Numbered from the stretch's first letter, positions 26,425 through 34,838 are shown. The stretch is DNA of 64,000 nucleotides from Pontibacter anaerobius (GCF_026241195.1 NZ_JAPFQO010000009.1:124001-188000), one strand, 5' to 3'. Program-made: numbers and translations. The notes: a model not told the origin generated them from the letters alone.

Positions 26425-28275
26425 CTAAGGCCCTGCAATGAATGGCTGATTCAGGTAAATGCCATCCCCGAAGGCGTAGTGCTTGTTTACGGTTACAGCC
26501 AGCTTACCCCGGGCAGGCACTTTGCCGAAGATAACAGCCGCCGCTGCTGCCTGCGCATGGAAGTATGCCTGGTACCCCACCAGCAGTGCCCGGCTATCTT
26601 CTATATCAGGAAACTGGTTTAAAGTATAGGCATTGTTGAAGAGTGTGATCACGGCCTTGTTGGATTTTGACAGCTGGTGTACCAGTTTAGTGGCGCCCTC
26701 AGAATAACCCAGATCATTGCTCGGGCGGTTGTAAGGGCCGTAAAGAGCCACCAGTACCACATCATACTTCTTCAGTTTCTTCCAGAGCTTCTTGGTCTCC
26801 TTGCCATCGGCCTTACGGGAGATATAAAAATCATCGGTTTTTTCCGTCAGCTGGCCAACCTGCCGCTGAAAGGCTGTCACACGGCTGGCCCCAATAGAAA
26901 CCGTGGCAATGGACATACGGCTGCTTGGGCGGATCGGGAGCATTTTCTTCCTGTTGTTGAGCAGTGTGATGGCATGCTCCGCAATATTTTTGTTGATGAG
27001 GTCTGCGATAGGCGGATTCAGGTCCTCATACAGGTTCTCCAACGGAACAGGTTTATACTTGTCCAGCCCCAGCCATTGTTTGGCCGCCAGTATGCGTTTG
27101 CATCGCCTGTCTATCTCCTCCTGCGTCAGGTCTCCGCTCTCGATAGCGGCCTTTACAGCCCTGATGGCTTTGGGTACGCTATTCAGGCGCTCCAGCACAT
27201 CGTTGCCAGCCATCAGGGCACGTGCCTCGGCCTCGCCTGGCTCAAAGTATTTCGTTACCCCTTTCATCACCATGGCATCCGTAAAAATAAGGCCCTTATA
27301 GTTGAGCTGCTGCTTTAGCAGGCCTGTAACAATTGGCTCTGAGAGGGTAGAGGGTACATTTTTGGTAGGGTCGAGTTTAGGGATGTTCATGTGCGCCACC
27401 ATCATGCCGCCCAAACCATGCCTGATCATCTCCCGGAAAGGGTAAAGCTCCAGCGAGTCCAGTCGGTCGCGGCCAAAAGGTATAACGGGCAGGTCGTAGT
27501 GCGAGTCCACATCCGTATCACCGTGGCCGGGGAAGTGCTTCGCCACCGCCATAATACCGCCATCCTGCATGCCCTGCATGTAGGCAATACTTTTGGCGGC
27601 CACGTCATACTTATCCTCGCCAAAGGAGCGGTAACTAATGATCGGGTTTTTAGGGTTGTTGTTCACGTCGGCCACGGGTGCAAAGTTGATGTGCATGCCC
27701 AGGCGCTTGAACTCCTGCGCCACTTCTTCGCCCATGCGGTAAATCAGTTCGTTGTCTGTGAGGGCTCCCAGCATTTGCTGAGAGGGGTATTCCACTGCGG
27801 AGTCCAGGCGCATGCCTACACCGGTCTCGGCATCCATCGATATCCATAAAGGAACCTTAGAGGCTGCCTGGTATTGGTTTGTGAGCTTTGCCTGGCGCAC
27901 CGGTCCTCCCTGAAAGAAGATGATGCCGCCCACTTTATACTCTTTTATCAGGCGCATGACATCGGCCTCATACTTTGGGCCTTTGTTAGAGAAGGCCTCA
28001 ATAATGATCAGCTGCGCGATGCGCTCGTCCGGGGTGAGGGTGTTAAACACGGAATCAACCCAATAGGAAGAGCTGTCTTCGAGGGCGGCAATGAGCGAGG
28101 AAGGACGGTCATACTCCGAGGTGCGCTCTACCGGGAAAAACTGCCGCTGCTGCTCCGAGTAACTTTGCCGCTGGGCATCGGAGCCCTCGCAGGAGTACAG
28201 CGCTACAGCCAGGAGTGGCAGCAACCATAACCGGTATACTTTGAGGTATTTCGCTTTATATAAAGTCCGTAGCAT
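26425..28275 (-). CDS. Glycoside hydrolase family 3 lipoprotein (beta-N-acetylhexosaminidase type)
   Basis: A 616-residue lipoprotein: leader ending VALYSC with Cys29. The GH3 catalytic barrel shows the NagZ-type motif KHFPGHGDTDVDSHYDLPVI near residue 245-265 and the nucleophile Asp333 in FTDAMVMKG. A second alpha/beta domain follows (about 400-600). Such enzymes remove beta-linked N-acetylglucosamine, for instance in cell-wall turnover. In many Bacteroidota this domain is fused to a C-terminal serine hydrolase, making proteins of about 1000 residues; here the frame ends after the GH3 part (YAFGDGIYLNQPFIAGP). The stop is clean and I see no continuation, so it is the unfused form or a shortened one. 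Confidence 0.9.
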   Translation of the reverse strand: MLRTLYKAKYLKVYRLWLLPLLAVALYSCEGSDAQRQSYSEQQRQFFPVERTSEYDRPSSLIAALEDSSSYWVDSVFNTLTPDERIAQLIIIEAFSNKGPKYEADVMRLIKEYKVGGIIFFQGGPVRQAKLTNQYQAASKVPLWISMDAETGVGMRLDSAVEYPSQQMLGALTDNELIYRMGEEVAQEFKRLGMHINFAPVADVNNNPKNPIISYRSFGEDKYDVAAKSIAYMQGMQDGGIMAVAKHFPGHGDTDVDSHYDLPVIPFGRDRLDSLELYPFREMIRHGLGGMMVAHMNIPKLDPTKNVPSTLSEPIVTGLLKQQLNYKGLIFTDAMVMKGVTKYFEPGEAEARALMAGNDVLERLNSVPKAIRAVKAAIESGDLTQEEIDRRCKRILAAKQWLGLDKYKPVPLENLYEDLNPPIADLINKNIAEHAITLLNNRKKMLPIRPSSRMSIATVSIGASRVTAFQRQVGQLTEKTDDFYISRKADGKETKKLWKKLKKYDVVLVALYGPYNRPSNDLGYSEGATKLVHQLSKSNKAVITLFNNAYTLNQFPDIEDSRALLVGYQAYFHAQAAAAAVIFGKVPARGKLAVTVNKHYAFGDGIYLNQPFIAGP

Positions 28276-28468
28276 GATAAACTATTAACGCACCTATTTG
28301 TACTTTCTTGCCTATGGCAGGTGCCTCCATAGCTGCAGTCGGAGCTAGCATTATACTTTCACCGGCCCCGTCAGCGATTCTTTACGTTAAAAAGTGCTGA
28401 TTAGATAAAGGGTTCTGAGGCGGTTTTTGTTCATTTTGCCTTATCTTTAAAGAAACGCACCTTTGTTT
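28276..28468. promoter_or_regulatory. Divergent promoter region (GH3 lipoprotein / rhomboid)
   Basis: Divergent genes start at 28275 (minus) and 28469 (plus), so both promoters must lie here. TATACTTTC occurs at about 28352. No clear -33/-7 pair was recognised. Confidence 0.3.
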
Positions 28469-29284
28469 ATGTCCTTTTTCACCTCCAGAGATAACGCCTA
28501 TACCTTAGCCGAGGAAGGTCCCCATTTTGGCTACAGCTTCCTGCCCGGGCTGCTATTCGTGGCGCTGATCTGGCTGATCAGCCTGCTGAGCTACCTGACG
28601 GGGGCCAACCTGGCTTTCCTGGGGATTATGCCGCGCAGTTTCCTGGGGCTGATCGGTGTTTTTTTCGGTCCCCTGATCCACGGTGACCTGCTGCACCTCC
28701 TTTCAAACACGTTTCCGCTGGTGCTGCTTTCGGGTTTTATACTTTACATTCACCGCAAGGTGGCGCTGCGCGTAACGGTGCTGGTATACTTGTTGAGCGG
28801 CCTGCTTACCTGGCTTATCGGTCGGCAGTCTTACCACATTGGGGCTAGCGGCGTGGTCTACGGCCTGGCAGGCTTCCTGCTGTTTAACGGCTTCCTGCGG
28901 CAGAACCGCGGGGCTATGGCTGTGTCGCTGGCGGTGCTGTTTCTGTACAGCGGGCTTTTTTACGGCCTGTTTCCGGGAGAGGAGCGGGTGTCGTGGGAGG
29001 GGCATGTGGCCGGCCTGTTAAGCGGGCTGGTGGCAGCCATCGTTTACGGCGACGGCAATCCGCAGCAATCCACCACCAAACCTCTGGAGCCGGATGTGGT
29101 GCAGCGGCACATGAGCACCACTGCTGGGCCGCACTACCGGCATATGCACATCAGCTATACTGTTACACCGCACCAGCCCCATAACAGCTATACTTATACT
29201 TTTGATGCCGGTAATATATCCCCTAAAATATTAACCAAGACTACTGCTACCTCGTCTAAAGAAAAGACTAAGCCTGACGTATGA
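28469..29284 (+). CDS. Rhomboid-family intramembrane serine protease
   Basis: A 271-residue protein from the ATG at 28469. Six or so membrane helices carry the rhomboid landmarks: HGDLLHLLSNTFPL, the catalytic GASG with Ser127, and HVAGLLSG with His179. Ser and His are in separate helices, as in the family, and the active site would lie within the membrane. The cytosolic C-terminal tail (about 200-271) is rich in threonine and proline and has no known domain. Rhomboids cleave membrane proteins within their spans. The gene overlaps the following TVP38-like gene by four bases (ATGA), so the two are translationally coupled. Confidence 0.9.
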   Translation: MSFFTSRDNAYTLAEEGPHFGYSFLPGLLFVALIWLISLLSYLTGANLAFLGIMPRSFLGLIGVFFGPLIHGDLLHLLSNTFPLVLLSGFILYIHRKVALRVTVLVYLLSGLLTWLIGRQSYHIGASGVVYGLAGFLLFNGFLRQNRGAMAVSLAVLFLYSGLFYGLFPGEERVSWEGHVAGLLSGLVAAIVYGDGNPQQSTTKPLEPDVVQRHMSTTAGPHYRHMHISYTVTPHQPHNSYTYTFDAGNISPKILTKTTATSSKEKTKPDV

Positions 29285-30078
29285 GCGAGAAGCAGAAAGA
29301 TATAAAGCAACACCACAGCCGGGTGAAGGAAGGGCAGAAGCATCTGGACCCTAAACTGTTAAACCCAGACCGACATAAGGAAAGTCCGCAACAGGAAGAA
29401 GTGCAGCAAAGCAAATGGCCGCTCATCATTACAGCCATACTTATCGCAGCCTTGGTGGGGGCATACTTTGTGTTTCCGGGTTTTCAGCAGGAGATGGATA
29501 AAAGCTGGGAAGTGCTTACGAGCGGTGACCAACAACGCATTTCGGACTGGGTAAGCCAGTTTGGCTTCTGGGGGCCATTCTTTATAGTGGCAGCCATGGT
29601 CGCCCAAATGTTTTTGCTGGTGATAAACGTGGTGGCGCTGATGCTGGTGGCTATCTTGGCATACGGGTCTTTCTGGGGGGCAATCATAGCTATTTGCGCA
29701 GTGGTGGTGGCTTCTACTATTGGCTACTGGATTGGCCGCGGCTTAGGTGAGGCGGGAGTGAGCAAACTGATTGGCCAGAAATCGCAGCAGAAGGTGGCAG
29801 GCTTTATGGACCAGTATGGCGTGTGGGCCATCATTATAGCACGTATTTCACCGTTTCTCTCCAACGATGCCGTGAGCCTGGTGGCGGGCCTGGCCAGGAT
29901 GGGATACTTTAAGTTTATGGGCGCCACACTGGCGGGCATAGTGCCGCTCACGGTGCTGCTTGCCTGGCTTGGTGAGAACAACGAGCGCCTCAAGTCCGGG
30001 CTTATCTGGGTCTCTGCCGTCAGTTTGGCGGTATTCATAGGCTACGTTATCTACCAAAAGTATCTCCGGAAAAAATAA
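29281..30078 (+). CDS. TVP38/TMEM64 (DedA-like) membrane protein
   Basis: A 265-residue protein with a hydrophilic N-terminal stretch (about 1-38) and five or six spans. The region GFWGPFFIVAAMVAQMFLLV, the re-entrant segment YGSFWGAIIAICAVVVAST and IGYWIGRGLGEAG, followed by FLSNDAVSLVAGLARMGYFK, is the SNARE-associated/DedA core, where two half-helices meet. The family is thought to handle lipid scrambling or export of undecaprenyl phosphate or proton flux. It overlaps the rhomboid gene by four bases, so the pair is expressed together. Confidence 0.87.
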   Translation: MSEKQKDIKQHHSRVKEGQKHLDPKLLNPDRHKESPQQEEVQQSKWPLIITAILIAALVGAYFVFPGFQQEMDKSWEVLTSGDQQRISDWVSQFGFWGPFFIVAAMVAQMFLLVINVVALMLVAILAYGSFWGAIIAICAVVVASTIGYWIGRGLGEAGVSKLIGQKSQQKVAGFMDQYGVWAIIIARISPFLSNDAVSLVAGLARMGYFKFMGATLAGIVPLTVLLAWLGENNERLKSGLIWVSAVSLAVFIGYVIYQKYLRKK

Positions 30079-30370
30079 TTACCTCTTGTTGGAGGGTTCT
30101 TGCGGCCTCTCCAAGGTATAGCGCTTGCTTTCCTTATTTTATACTTCTACTTCCTGGTATTCAGTCGCTTTTACTACCAATGTGCTAAAATAATGGGAAG
30201 AAAATATTTTGATTATATTTTAGTTTTAATTGTAAAATTTTAATGACATGAAATTAGCCGTAAAACAGCCTTACTTTACTTTTCATGCAACATTGTAAAA
30301 CCCTTCCAAAAATCTGCCGTTTAAGCGGGTTATTGTTTAGAAAATCGATGTTTCACGAAAAGGACTGCTC

Positions 30371-30895
30371 ATGTTTAGGGTTAAAGTACTCGCAGCCGTG
30401 TTCTATGTTGTTATAGCGCTGGCTGAAGAATTATCCTTCTTTAAGGCTGACTCCCCCGCTACGAAAGTCGAAAACCAGCTTCAGCAACCGCCACTTGAGT
30501 GGCCCCCACTGGAAACAGAGGAACTTGCCGCCGAAGCTACCTCAACTCCCGAACCGCCCACAACGCTTACTGTTACCGCTTCAATTTACCATCCCGAGCC
30601 AGGCCAAACCGACGCCTCCCCATACATCACCGCCGATGGCTCCCGCATCAACAAAAAAGACCCCAAAAAACACCGTTGGATTGCCGTATCGCGCGACCTG
30701 CACAGCAGGTGGGGCGGACAGATGGAGTTTGGTGACTCGCTCTGGGTAACAGGCATTTCAGAGGAGTTGGACGGCCTTTACATTGTGCGCGACATCATGA
30801 ACCGCCGTATGCGTAAGAAAATTGATATTCTGGTAGGCCGGCAGGACCCGATTATGGGCCGTTGGGATAATGTACAGATTGCCAGGCTGGATTAG
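30371..30895 (+). CDS. 3D-domain / RlpA-like secreted protein
   Basis: A 174-residue protein. A hydrophobic leader (about 1-20) precedes a low-complexity linker rich in proline and threonine (about 45-75) and a double-psi beta-barrel of the 3D/RlpA type: VTASIYHPEPGQTDASPYIT, ADGSRI, then IAVSRDL, the FGDSLWVTGI segment and the VRDIMNRRMRKKID block with its paired aspartates. These domains bind or cut peptidoglycan glycan strands (MltA-like) or only bind it. A murein-associated role in the periplasm is likely. Single gene; upstream gap is 292 bases and AT-rich. Confidence 0.75.
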   Translation: MFRVKVLAAVFYVVIALAEELSFFKADSPATKVENQLQQPPLEWPPLETEELAAEATSTPEPPTTLTVTASIYHPEPGQTDASPYITADGSRINKKDPKKHRWIAVSRDLHSRWGGQMEFGDSLWVTGISEELDGLYIVRDIMNRRMRKKIDILVGRQDPIMGRWDNVQIARLD

Positions 30896-31001
30896 TTTAA
30901 ATAAGAAAGTATGGTTTTCCTATCGGCTATAGAGCAGTGGCTTTTGTGTCATGCGGGATTATCGTTATTTTAGATCTTCAGATAACAAGAAGTAAAAGAC
31001 G

Positions 31002-31379
31002 ATGCTAACACACAAGGAAGCCAGAGCCATACTGGAAAACATGACTAAAAGCGACAGCCTGTTGCGCCACGCCCGCACCGTAGAACTGGTAATGCGCGCT
31101 TATGCCGCAAAGCTAGGGGAGAACGAAGAGTATTGGGGCATTACGGGCCTGCTGCACGATGCTGACTACGAGGCATACCCCGACCAACACCCGAACGTTA
31201 TTGTAAGCCAATTGCGTGAACGTGGGGAGGAGGAAATTGCCCATGCCATTTCAGCACATTACACGAAATGGGGTGTGCCTTATAATACGCTGCTGGACAA
31301 GGCGCTGCTGGCCTGCGATGAGATAACAGGTTTTGTAGTAGCCTGTGCCCAGCTGCAGCCTATAGAGGCACAGGCATAA
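31002..31379 (+). CDS. HD-domain (HDIG) phosphohydrolase, shortened C-terminus
   Basis: A 125-residue protein with the HD metal-site pattern: His23 in LRHARTVE, His52-Asp53 in LLHDADYEAYP, then HAISAHYTKWG and LLACDEITGFVVACA. This is the HDIG hydrolase family, usually near 180-190 residues. Here the family similarity stops after FVVACAQLQP and IEAQA closes the frame, followed within 15 bases by a perfect terminator hairpin. About 60 residues seem to be missing. The truncated form may still fold because the metal ligands are intact. It stands next to a large repeat block, which may have caused the loss. Confidence 0.75.
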   Translation: MLTHKEARAILENMTKSDSLLRHARTVELVMRAYAAKLGENEEYWGITGLLHDADYEAYPDQHPNVIVSQLRERGEEEIAHAISAHYTKWGVPYNTLLDKALLACDEITGFVVACAQLQPIEAQA

Positions 31380-31391
31380 CAAAAGTATAAA

Positions 31392-31437
31392 AAGAAGAGC
31401 GGCAGCTGCTGGTATAGTAGCTGCCGCTCTTCTTTTG
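31392..31437 (+). terminator. Terminator after the HD gene
   Basis: AAGAAGAGCGGCAGCT, loop GCTGGTATAGT, AGCTGCCGCTCTTCTT then TT. A 16-base perfect stem begins 15 bases after the stop. Confidence 0.9.
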
Positions 31438-31446
31438 CAGACGGCT

Positions 31447-31533
31447 CCAATGCCCCCTGGTCTCTCTTTGTGGAAGGAGGGGAGTTTTTATCAGGCGATT
31501 ACATCCCCCTGCCCCCTTCGAAGGGGGACTTGG
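31447..31533 (-). repeat. CCCCCTTCGAAGGGGG-type repeat, copy 2 (inverted)
   Basis: Inverted relative to copy 1 at 2068-2190: AGTCCCCCTTCGAAGGGGG, then CAGGGGGATGTAATCGCCTG and a CTCCCCTCC block on the minus strand. Confidence 0.8.
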
Positions 31534-31549
31534 TTCACTCTCTTTTTTT

Positions 31550-31624
31550 GTCATCCTGAAAGGATCTTGGTAGCAGATAGCATAGGCTTAACCTCCCATC
31601 AACCAAGTTTCTTTACAGAATGAC
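31550..31624 (+). repeat. TCATCCTGAAAGGATC / AGAATGACA repeat
   Basis: TCATCCTGAAAGGATCTTGG, then CAAGTTTCTTTACAGAATGACA: two half-sites of a palindromic extragenic repeat common in Bacteroidota. Only one copy in this window. Confidence 0.6.
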
Positions 31625-31700
31625 AGTAAATTTTTAGCACGTTTTCTTAGAATTTAACGGCCTTACCTTAGAAGAGGGACTTGGTTCTACCTCCGTCAGC

Positions 31701-31974
31701 GGTGGCTATCGAAAACTGATCCCAGTCTTTCCGTGGGGGTAGGGGCCCTCGACAAAGAGTGCCTTTAGAGTTTTTCCGGTGACGAGCGGCAGCGAGGCAT
31801 TGCGACGCAGGAGCAAAGGAAAAGGTCCCAGCGCGATGTGGGAAGACGAGCCCTCCCGGGCTTGAGGGAGCCAAGGCGGGAGGTGCAACGGTAGGTGTGT
31901 AAGACTGAGGATCAGCAGCAGCTAGTAAGGATAGCTTACATCCAGTTGCAGGAAGCAGTGGCTATGGAAGTATA
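31701..31974 (-). repeat. Dispersed repeat family A, copy 3 (about 274 bp, inverted)
   Basis: Minus-strand copy of the family at 1798 and 18927. It starts (minus strand) at the AAGTATA at 31968 and ends with GATAGCCACCGC. The core CCGGGAGGGCTCGTCTTCC and GGAAAGACTGGGATCAG are identical to copies 1 and/or 2. Confidence 0.85.
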
Positions 31975-31980
31975 AAGTAT

Positions 31981-32136
31981 GCGGATTGGGAAATCCGCGG
32001 CAGAAAGGTTCCGGACAGGGATGTCCGGAACAGCGAAATTGACAGGTATAAGAGGATAGCCCAAGTACAAAATATGGCTACAGTTGCGTTACAAACTCAA
32101 CCCATTATAGGACACAAGTCTGAAGACTTGCGCCAG
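31981..32136. repeat. REP-like palindromes, copy 2
   Basis: GCGGATT-GGGA-AATCCGC (31981-31998), TTCCGGACA-GGGA-TGTCCGGAA (32009-32030), and GGACACAAGTCTGAAGACTT followed by GCGCCAG (32110-32136), the last an exact inverted match to 18841-18867. This reads as an array of different short palindromes of REP type. Confidence 0.8.
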
Positions 32137-32299
32137 AGGGGACTTGCGTCAGAAAAAGGGGAATATGAAGTAGAAGCTTACAAGTATAAACAAGCGGATT
32201 AGGAAATCGGCGGCTAATGGGGAGAGGGACCCTCTTTATAATTCCAGACAAGGATAACCGAAACAACCGGAAGTGTAGCCGGAAAACTATCAGCAGCAG

Positions 32300-32491
32300 C
32301 TACAAAGTATAATCCTGCAGTATCTCAAACCCTTCTTTATCATCTCGGGCCTCTACCACCTCATTAATTACAAACTGAATTTCCTGCTCTGTCCAGTTTT
32401 CTTTTTCGGCGGCTTTTACAAAAATATCGAGGGCTGCAAAGCGGGAGCCTTGCTCAGGTATGCTAGCTTTAACTTTCTTCCGAATTCTCAT
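32300..32491 (-). CDS. Small hypothetical protein (63 aa)
   Basis: A 63-residue soluble, lysine-rich protein ([18 protein letters not shown]) with a second half predicted helical ([40 protein letters not shown]). No leader, no known domain. The basic start and acidic end are a pattern of small conserved Cytophagales proteins. It lies between the repeat block and the sterol-desaturase gene, on the opposite strand. Confidence 0.5.
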   Translation of the reverse strand: MRIRKKVKASIPEQGSRFAALDIFVKAAEKENWTEQEIQFVINEVVEARDDKEGFEILQDYTL

Positions 32492-32670
32492 GGTTTAGTA
32501 ATTTTTCCAAATTTACGAAGACTGCTGTAAATCATACCTGAGTTTATACTTCTTCTGCCCTCTGGTTGATTTTTCTGGCCACTTGCAAGCCAACTTTATA
32601 CTTGCCAGCACCTGTTGCGGCTTAACCCTTTAAAGCTTTGGACGTTCTTATAGGCTACAAACTTTACTGT

Positions 32671-33624
32671 ATGGAGAAAGAGTTATACTCATTTGAGGAG
32701 CTTCAGAGGCTGGATGACCTGACTATTATGCACTATGCCATTCCGGTGATTGTGCTGTCTGTGGTGGGGGAGTGGCTGTATGGTGTCTATAAAAATCGGA
32801 ATACATACCACAAAACTGAGTTTCTGTCGGCGCTGGCTATTGGGGCTGTAAACACGGTGCTGGGGGCATTACTGAAAGTATGGTTGTTTGGCGTTGCCCT
32901 GGTGGTCTACAACGCAGTGCCATGGGCTATTCCAAGAGGGTGGTGGGCTTTTGTGATCTGCTTTGTGGCCATTGATTTCTGCCGCTACTGGGCGCACCGG
33001 GTGGCGCACGAGCAGCGGTTTTGGTGGGCAACCCACGTCACGCACCACTCCTCGGAGCGCATGAATTTCTCGGTGTCGTTTCGCACCGGCTGGACACAGC
33101 ACATCAAGTTTATCTTTTTTATACCGGTGCCATTTCTGGGGATCGACCCGTTCACGTTCTTTATCTGCCACCAGGTGGCGGTGCTTTACCAGTTTTTTGT
33201 GCACACAGAGTTGGTGCGCAAGCTACCCAGGCCGATAGAGTATATTTTTGTTACCCCATCGCACCACCGGGTGCACCATGGCTCCAACCCGGGCTACATT
33301 GATAAAAACTACGGATCCACCTTTATCATCTGGGACAGGATGTTTGGAACCTTTGAGCCGGAGCGGGAGCAGGTAAAGTATGGCCTAACGAAACCAGTTA
33401 CCTCATTTAATCCGATCTATCTGGTATTTCATGAATGGATGGACATTTGGGAGGACATGAAGCATGCGAAAACATGGAAGGAGAAGTTTCTTATTCTTTA
33501 CAAACCACCGGGAACAGTGGTAACAGAGCACCAGTGGAAGAACGGGGAGCATAAACAGGTTGAGCAGAAGGCAGAAAGGGAGCCTGAGGTAAGCCTATCA
33601 TCAGATGCGGCTGGCTTGTTATAA
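32671..33624 (+). CDS. Sterol-desaturase / fatty-acid-hydroxylase superfamily protein
   Basis: A 317-residue membrane protein from the ATG at 32671 (a TTG at 32638 would add 11 residues). The family's di-iron histidine boxes are plain: YWAHRVAHEQRF, THVTHHSSERMNFSV, and HHRVHHGSNPGYIDKNYG. About four spans in the first 200 residues place the active site at the cytoplasmic face. Such enzymes oxidise or hydroxylate alkyl chains of sterols, carotenoids, or sphingoid and fatty-acyl lipids. The substrate is not visible here. The C-terminal tail (about 285-317) is charged and variable. Confidence 0.9.
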   Translation: MEKELYSFEELQRLDDLTIMHYAIPVIVLSVVGEWLYGVYKNRNTYHKTEFLSALAIGAVNTVLGALLKVWLFGVALVVYNAVPWAIPRGWWAFVICFVAIDFCRYWAHRVAHEQRFWWATHVTHHSSERMNFSVSFRTGWTQHIKFIFFIPVPFLGIDPFTFFICHQVAVLYQFFVHTELVRKLPRPIEYIFVTPSHHRVHHGSNPGYIDKNYGSTFIIWDRMFGTFEPEREQVKYGLTKPVTSFNPIYLVFHEWMDIWEDMKHAKTWKEKFLILYKPPGTVVTEHQWKNGEHKQVEQKAEREPEVSLSSDAAGLL

Positions 33625-33643
33625 ACAAATTGTGTATCCTTAC

Positions 33644-34069
33644 CTAATCTGCGGAAAGCAGCCAGTGCAGTGCGCTTTCCTCTTCTAAAAAAGATTCGAA
33701 CTGAAAGTCATTCCCGCACTCCTTCTTTAGCTGTATAGAGTTAAGCTCCATCATGGAGCTTGGTTGCTCTATGCGAGCCCATTTTAAGAGCGGAGAGGAC
33801 TTTATACAAGGAATAATGGTTCCACTAAGCCAGTTGGTAACCTCCACTTTCATGTAGTGCATGGCACGCACATTCGACAACAGGTACTTTACCTGGTAAG
33901 TATCCACAATGACCAGCATTTCCAAAAATCTCTCGCGTAGATCCTGTTGCTCCATATGTTGCTTGCAGTTTACAAACAGCACTGAAATCGATAGGTCTAC
34001 CTTTATCGTGCAAAGCTCATCCTCTCTCAAAACAAGTATCTTCTCCTCCGCTGCCTCCATAGTACTCAA
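33644..34069 (-). CDS. STAS/SpoIIAA-like small protein, paralogue of the 13840 gene
   Basis: A 141-residue soluble protein. Segments align with the product at 13840-14268: a strand KILVLREDELCTIKVDL, KYLLSNVRAMHY, WLSGTIIPCIKSSPLLKWARIEQPS, and a C-terminal SFLEEESALHWLL. Both could be members of the STAS/SpoIIAA-like group common in this phylum. There is no known activity. It starts at 34069 or at 34060, and is opposite in orientation to the desaturase gene. Confidence 0.55.
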   Translation of the reverse strand: MSTMEAAEEKILVLREDELCTIKVDLSISVLFVNCKQHMEQQDLRERFLEMLVIVDTYQVKYLLSNVRAMHYMKVEVTNWLSGTIIPCIKSSPLLKWARIEQPSSMMELNSIQLKKECGNDFQFESFLEEESALHWLLSAD

Positions 34070-34272
34070 AGCCTTTACTCTAAAAATTGTACAACCATGC
34101 TTTAGGGTGTAAGTGTTTGGTTGTTAGGTTCTTGTTTTTCGTGTTGGCGCCTTGATTTGTTACCTAAAGTGTGGATTGGATTTTAAAAGTGCAAGATTGA
34201 GTGTCGAACGGACATTTTTACCGGGTAAAGGGTATTTGGGGGGAGGGCGGAAAGTGATGTAGAAGGGCCCAA

Positions 34273-34308
34273 ACAAAAAAGCATGGCTCATAGGCCATGC
34301 TTTTTTCT
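34273..34308. terminator. Bidirectional hairpin terminator
   Basis: AAAAAAGCATGGC, loop TCATAG, GCCATGCTTTTTT: a 13-base perfect stem with A/T ends, so it may end transcripts from either side. It overlaps the 3' end of the gene ending at 34308. Confidence 0.85.
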
Positions 34309-34739
34309 TAGTAACTGTCTTGGTAGGCTGCGTTTTGCTGCCTTGCCGCCGGGTTGCTTTGCATCTGGCTCGGCACTCCCATTTTCTCTTCGCGGCGCTG
34401 CTGGTACTGCTGGAACTGATGCGGTGTCAGCACATCCTTCAACTGCGAGAGGCGCGTCTGGCTGATCATATCCATCTGGTTTACCAGCTTCTTGGGGTTG
34501 TTTTTATACTTTAGCTTGGCCTCCTCTGCGTTTTTAAGGCTGGTGAGGTTAATGGTATATACTTTCTGGGTCTGCTGCGGCGAAAGGCGCAGGTTTTTGG
34601 TAAAGCCTGCGGTAATGGCCTCGGCGCGCTGCTCCAGGCTTGGTTGGGCCTGCGCTGCTTTGGCTTGTGGCTGTTGGACTTGCGCAAAAGCAGCCGGGGC
34701 GGCAAATGCAAAAGCTATGGCAAATACGATCTTCTTCAT
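34308..34739 (-). CDS. Periplasmic helical protein, Spy/DUF4890-like
   Basis: A 143-residue protein with a signal peptide (about 1-19, PAAFAQ) and a mature all-helical, glutamine-rich part: LSPQQTQKVYTINLTSLKN, KLVNQMDMISQTRLSQLKDVLTPHQFQQYQQRREEKMG. The pattern LSPEQ ... VLTPEQ/HQFQQY is typical of the Spy-like/DUF4890 group of periplasmic chaperone-like proteins. The C-terminal 25 residues are disordered. A similar, smaller protein is at 40622-41002. Possibly an envelope-stress chaperone. Confidence 0.65.
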   Translation of the reverse strand: MKKIVFAIAFAFAAPAAFAQVQQPQAKAAQAQPSLEQRAEAITAGFTKNLRLSPQQTQKVYTINLTSLKNAEEAKLKYKNNPKKLVNQMDMISQTRLSQLKDVLTPHQFQQYQQRREEKMGVPSQMQSNPAARQQNAAYQDSY

Positions 34740-34838
34740 GTGGTCGTGTCGTTATTTTTTTCTCCTGTAGTGCAGGCAATTATCGTTCCGGTTCAGACAG
34801 GATTTAATTAAACAGCCATCCGGCGGCTATAGTTTCGG

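Larger units (their letters stand above)
31438..32299. other. Repeat block with four repeat families, no gene
   Basis: Contains, in order: an inverted copy of the CCCCCTTCGAAGGGGG-type repeat (31447-31533), a TCATCCTGAAAGGATCTT ... TACAGAATGACA repeat (31550-31624), the inverted family A copy (31701-31974), and REP-like palindromes with the 27-base exact match (31981-32136). No coding frame is supported. Confidence 0.75.

Noticed and set aside
31435..31888. Several short frames in the repeat block, including 31668-31874 and 31706-31888
   Set aside because: They translate repeats; no coding pattern or family.
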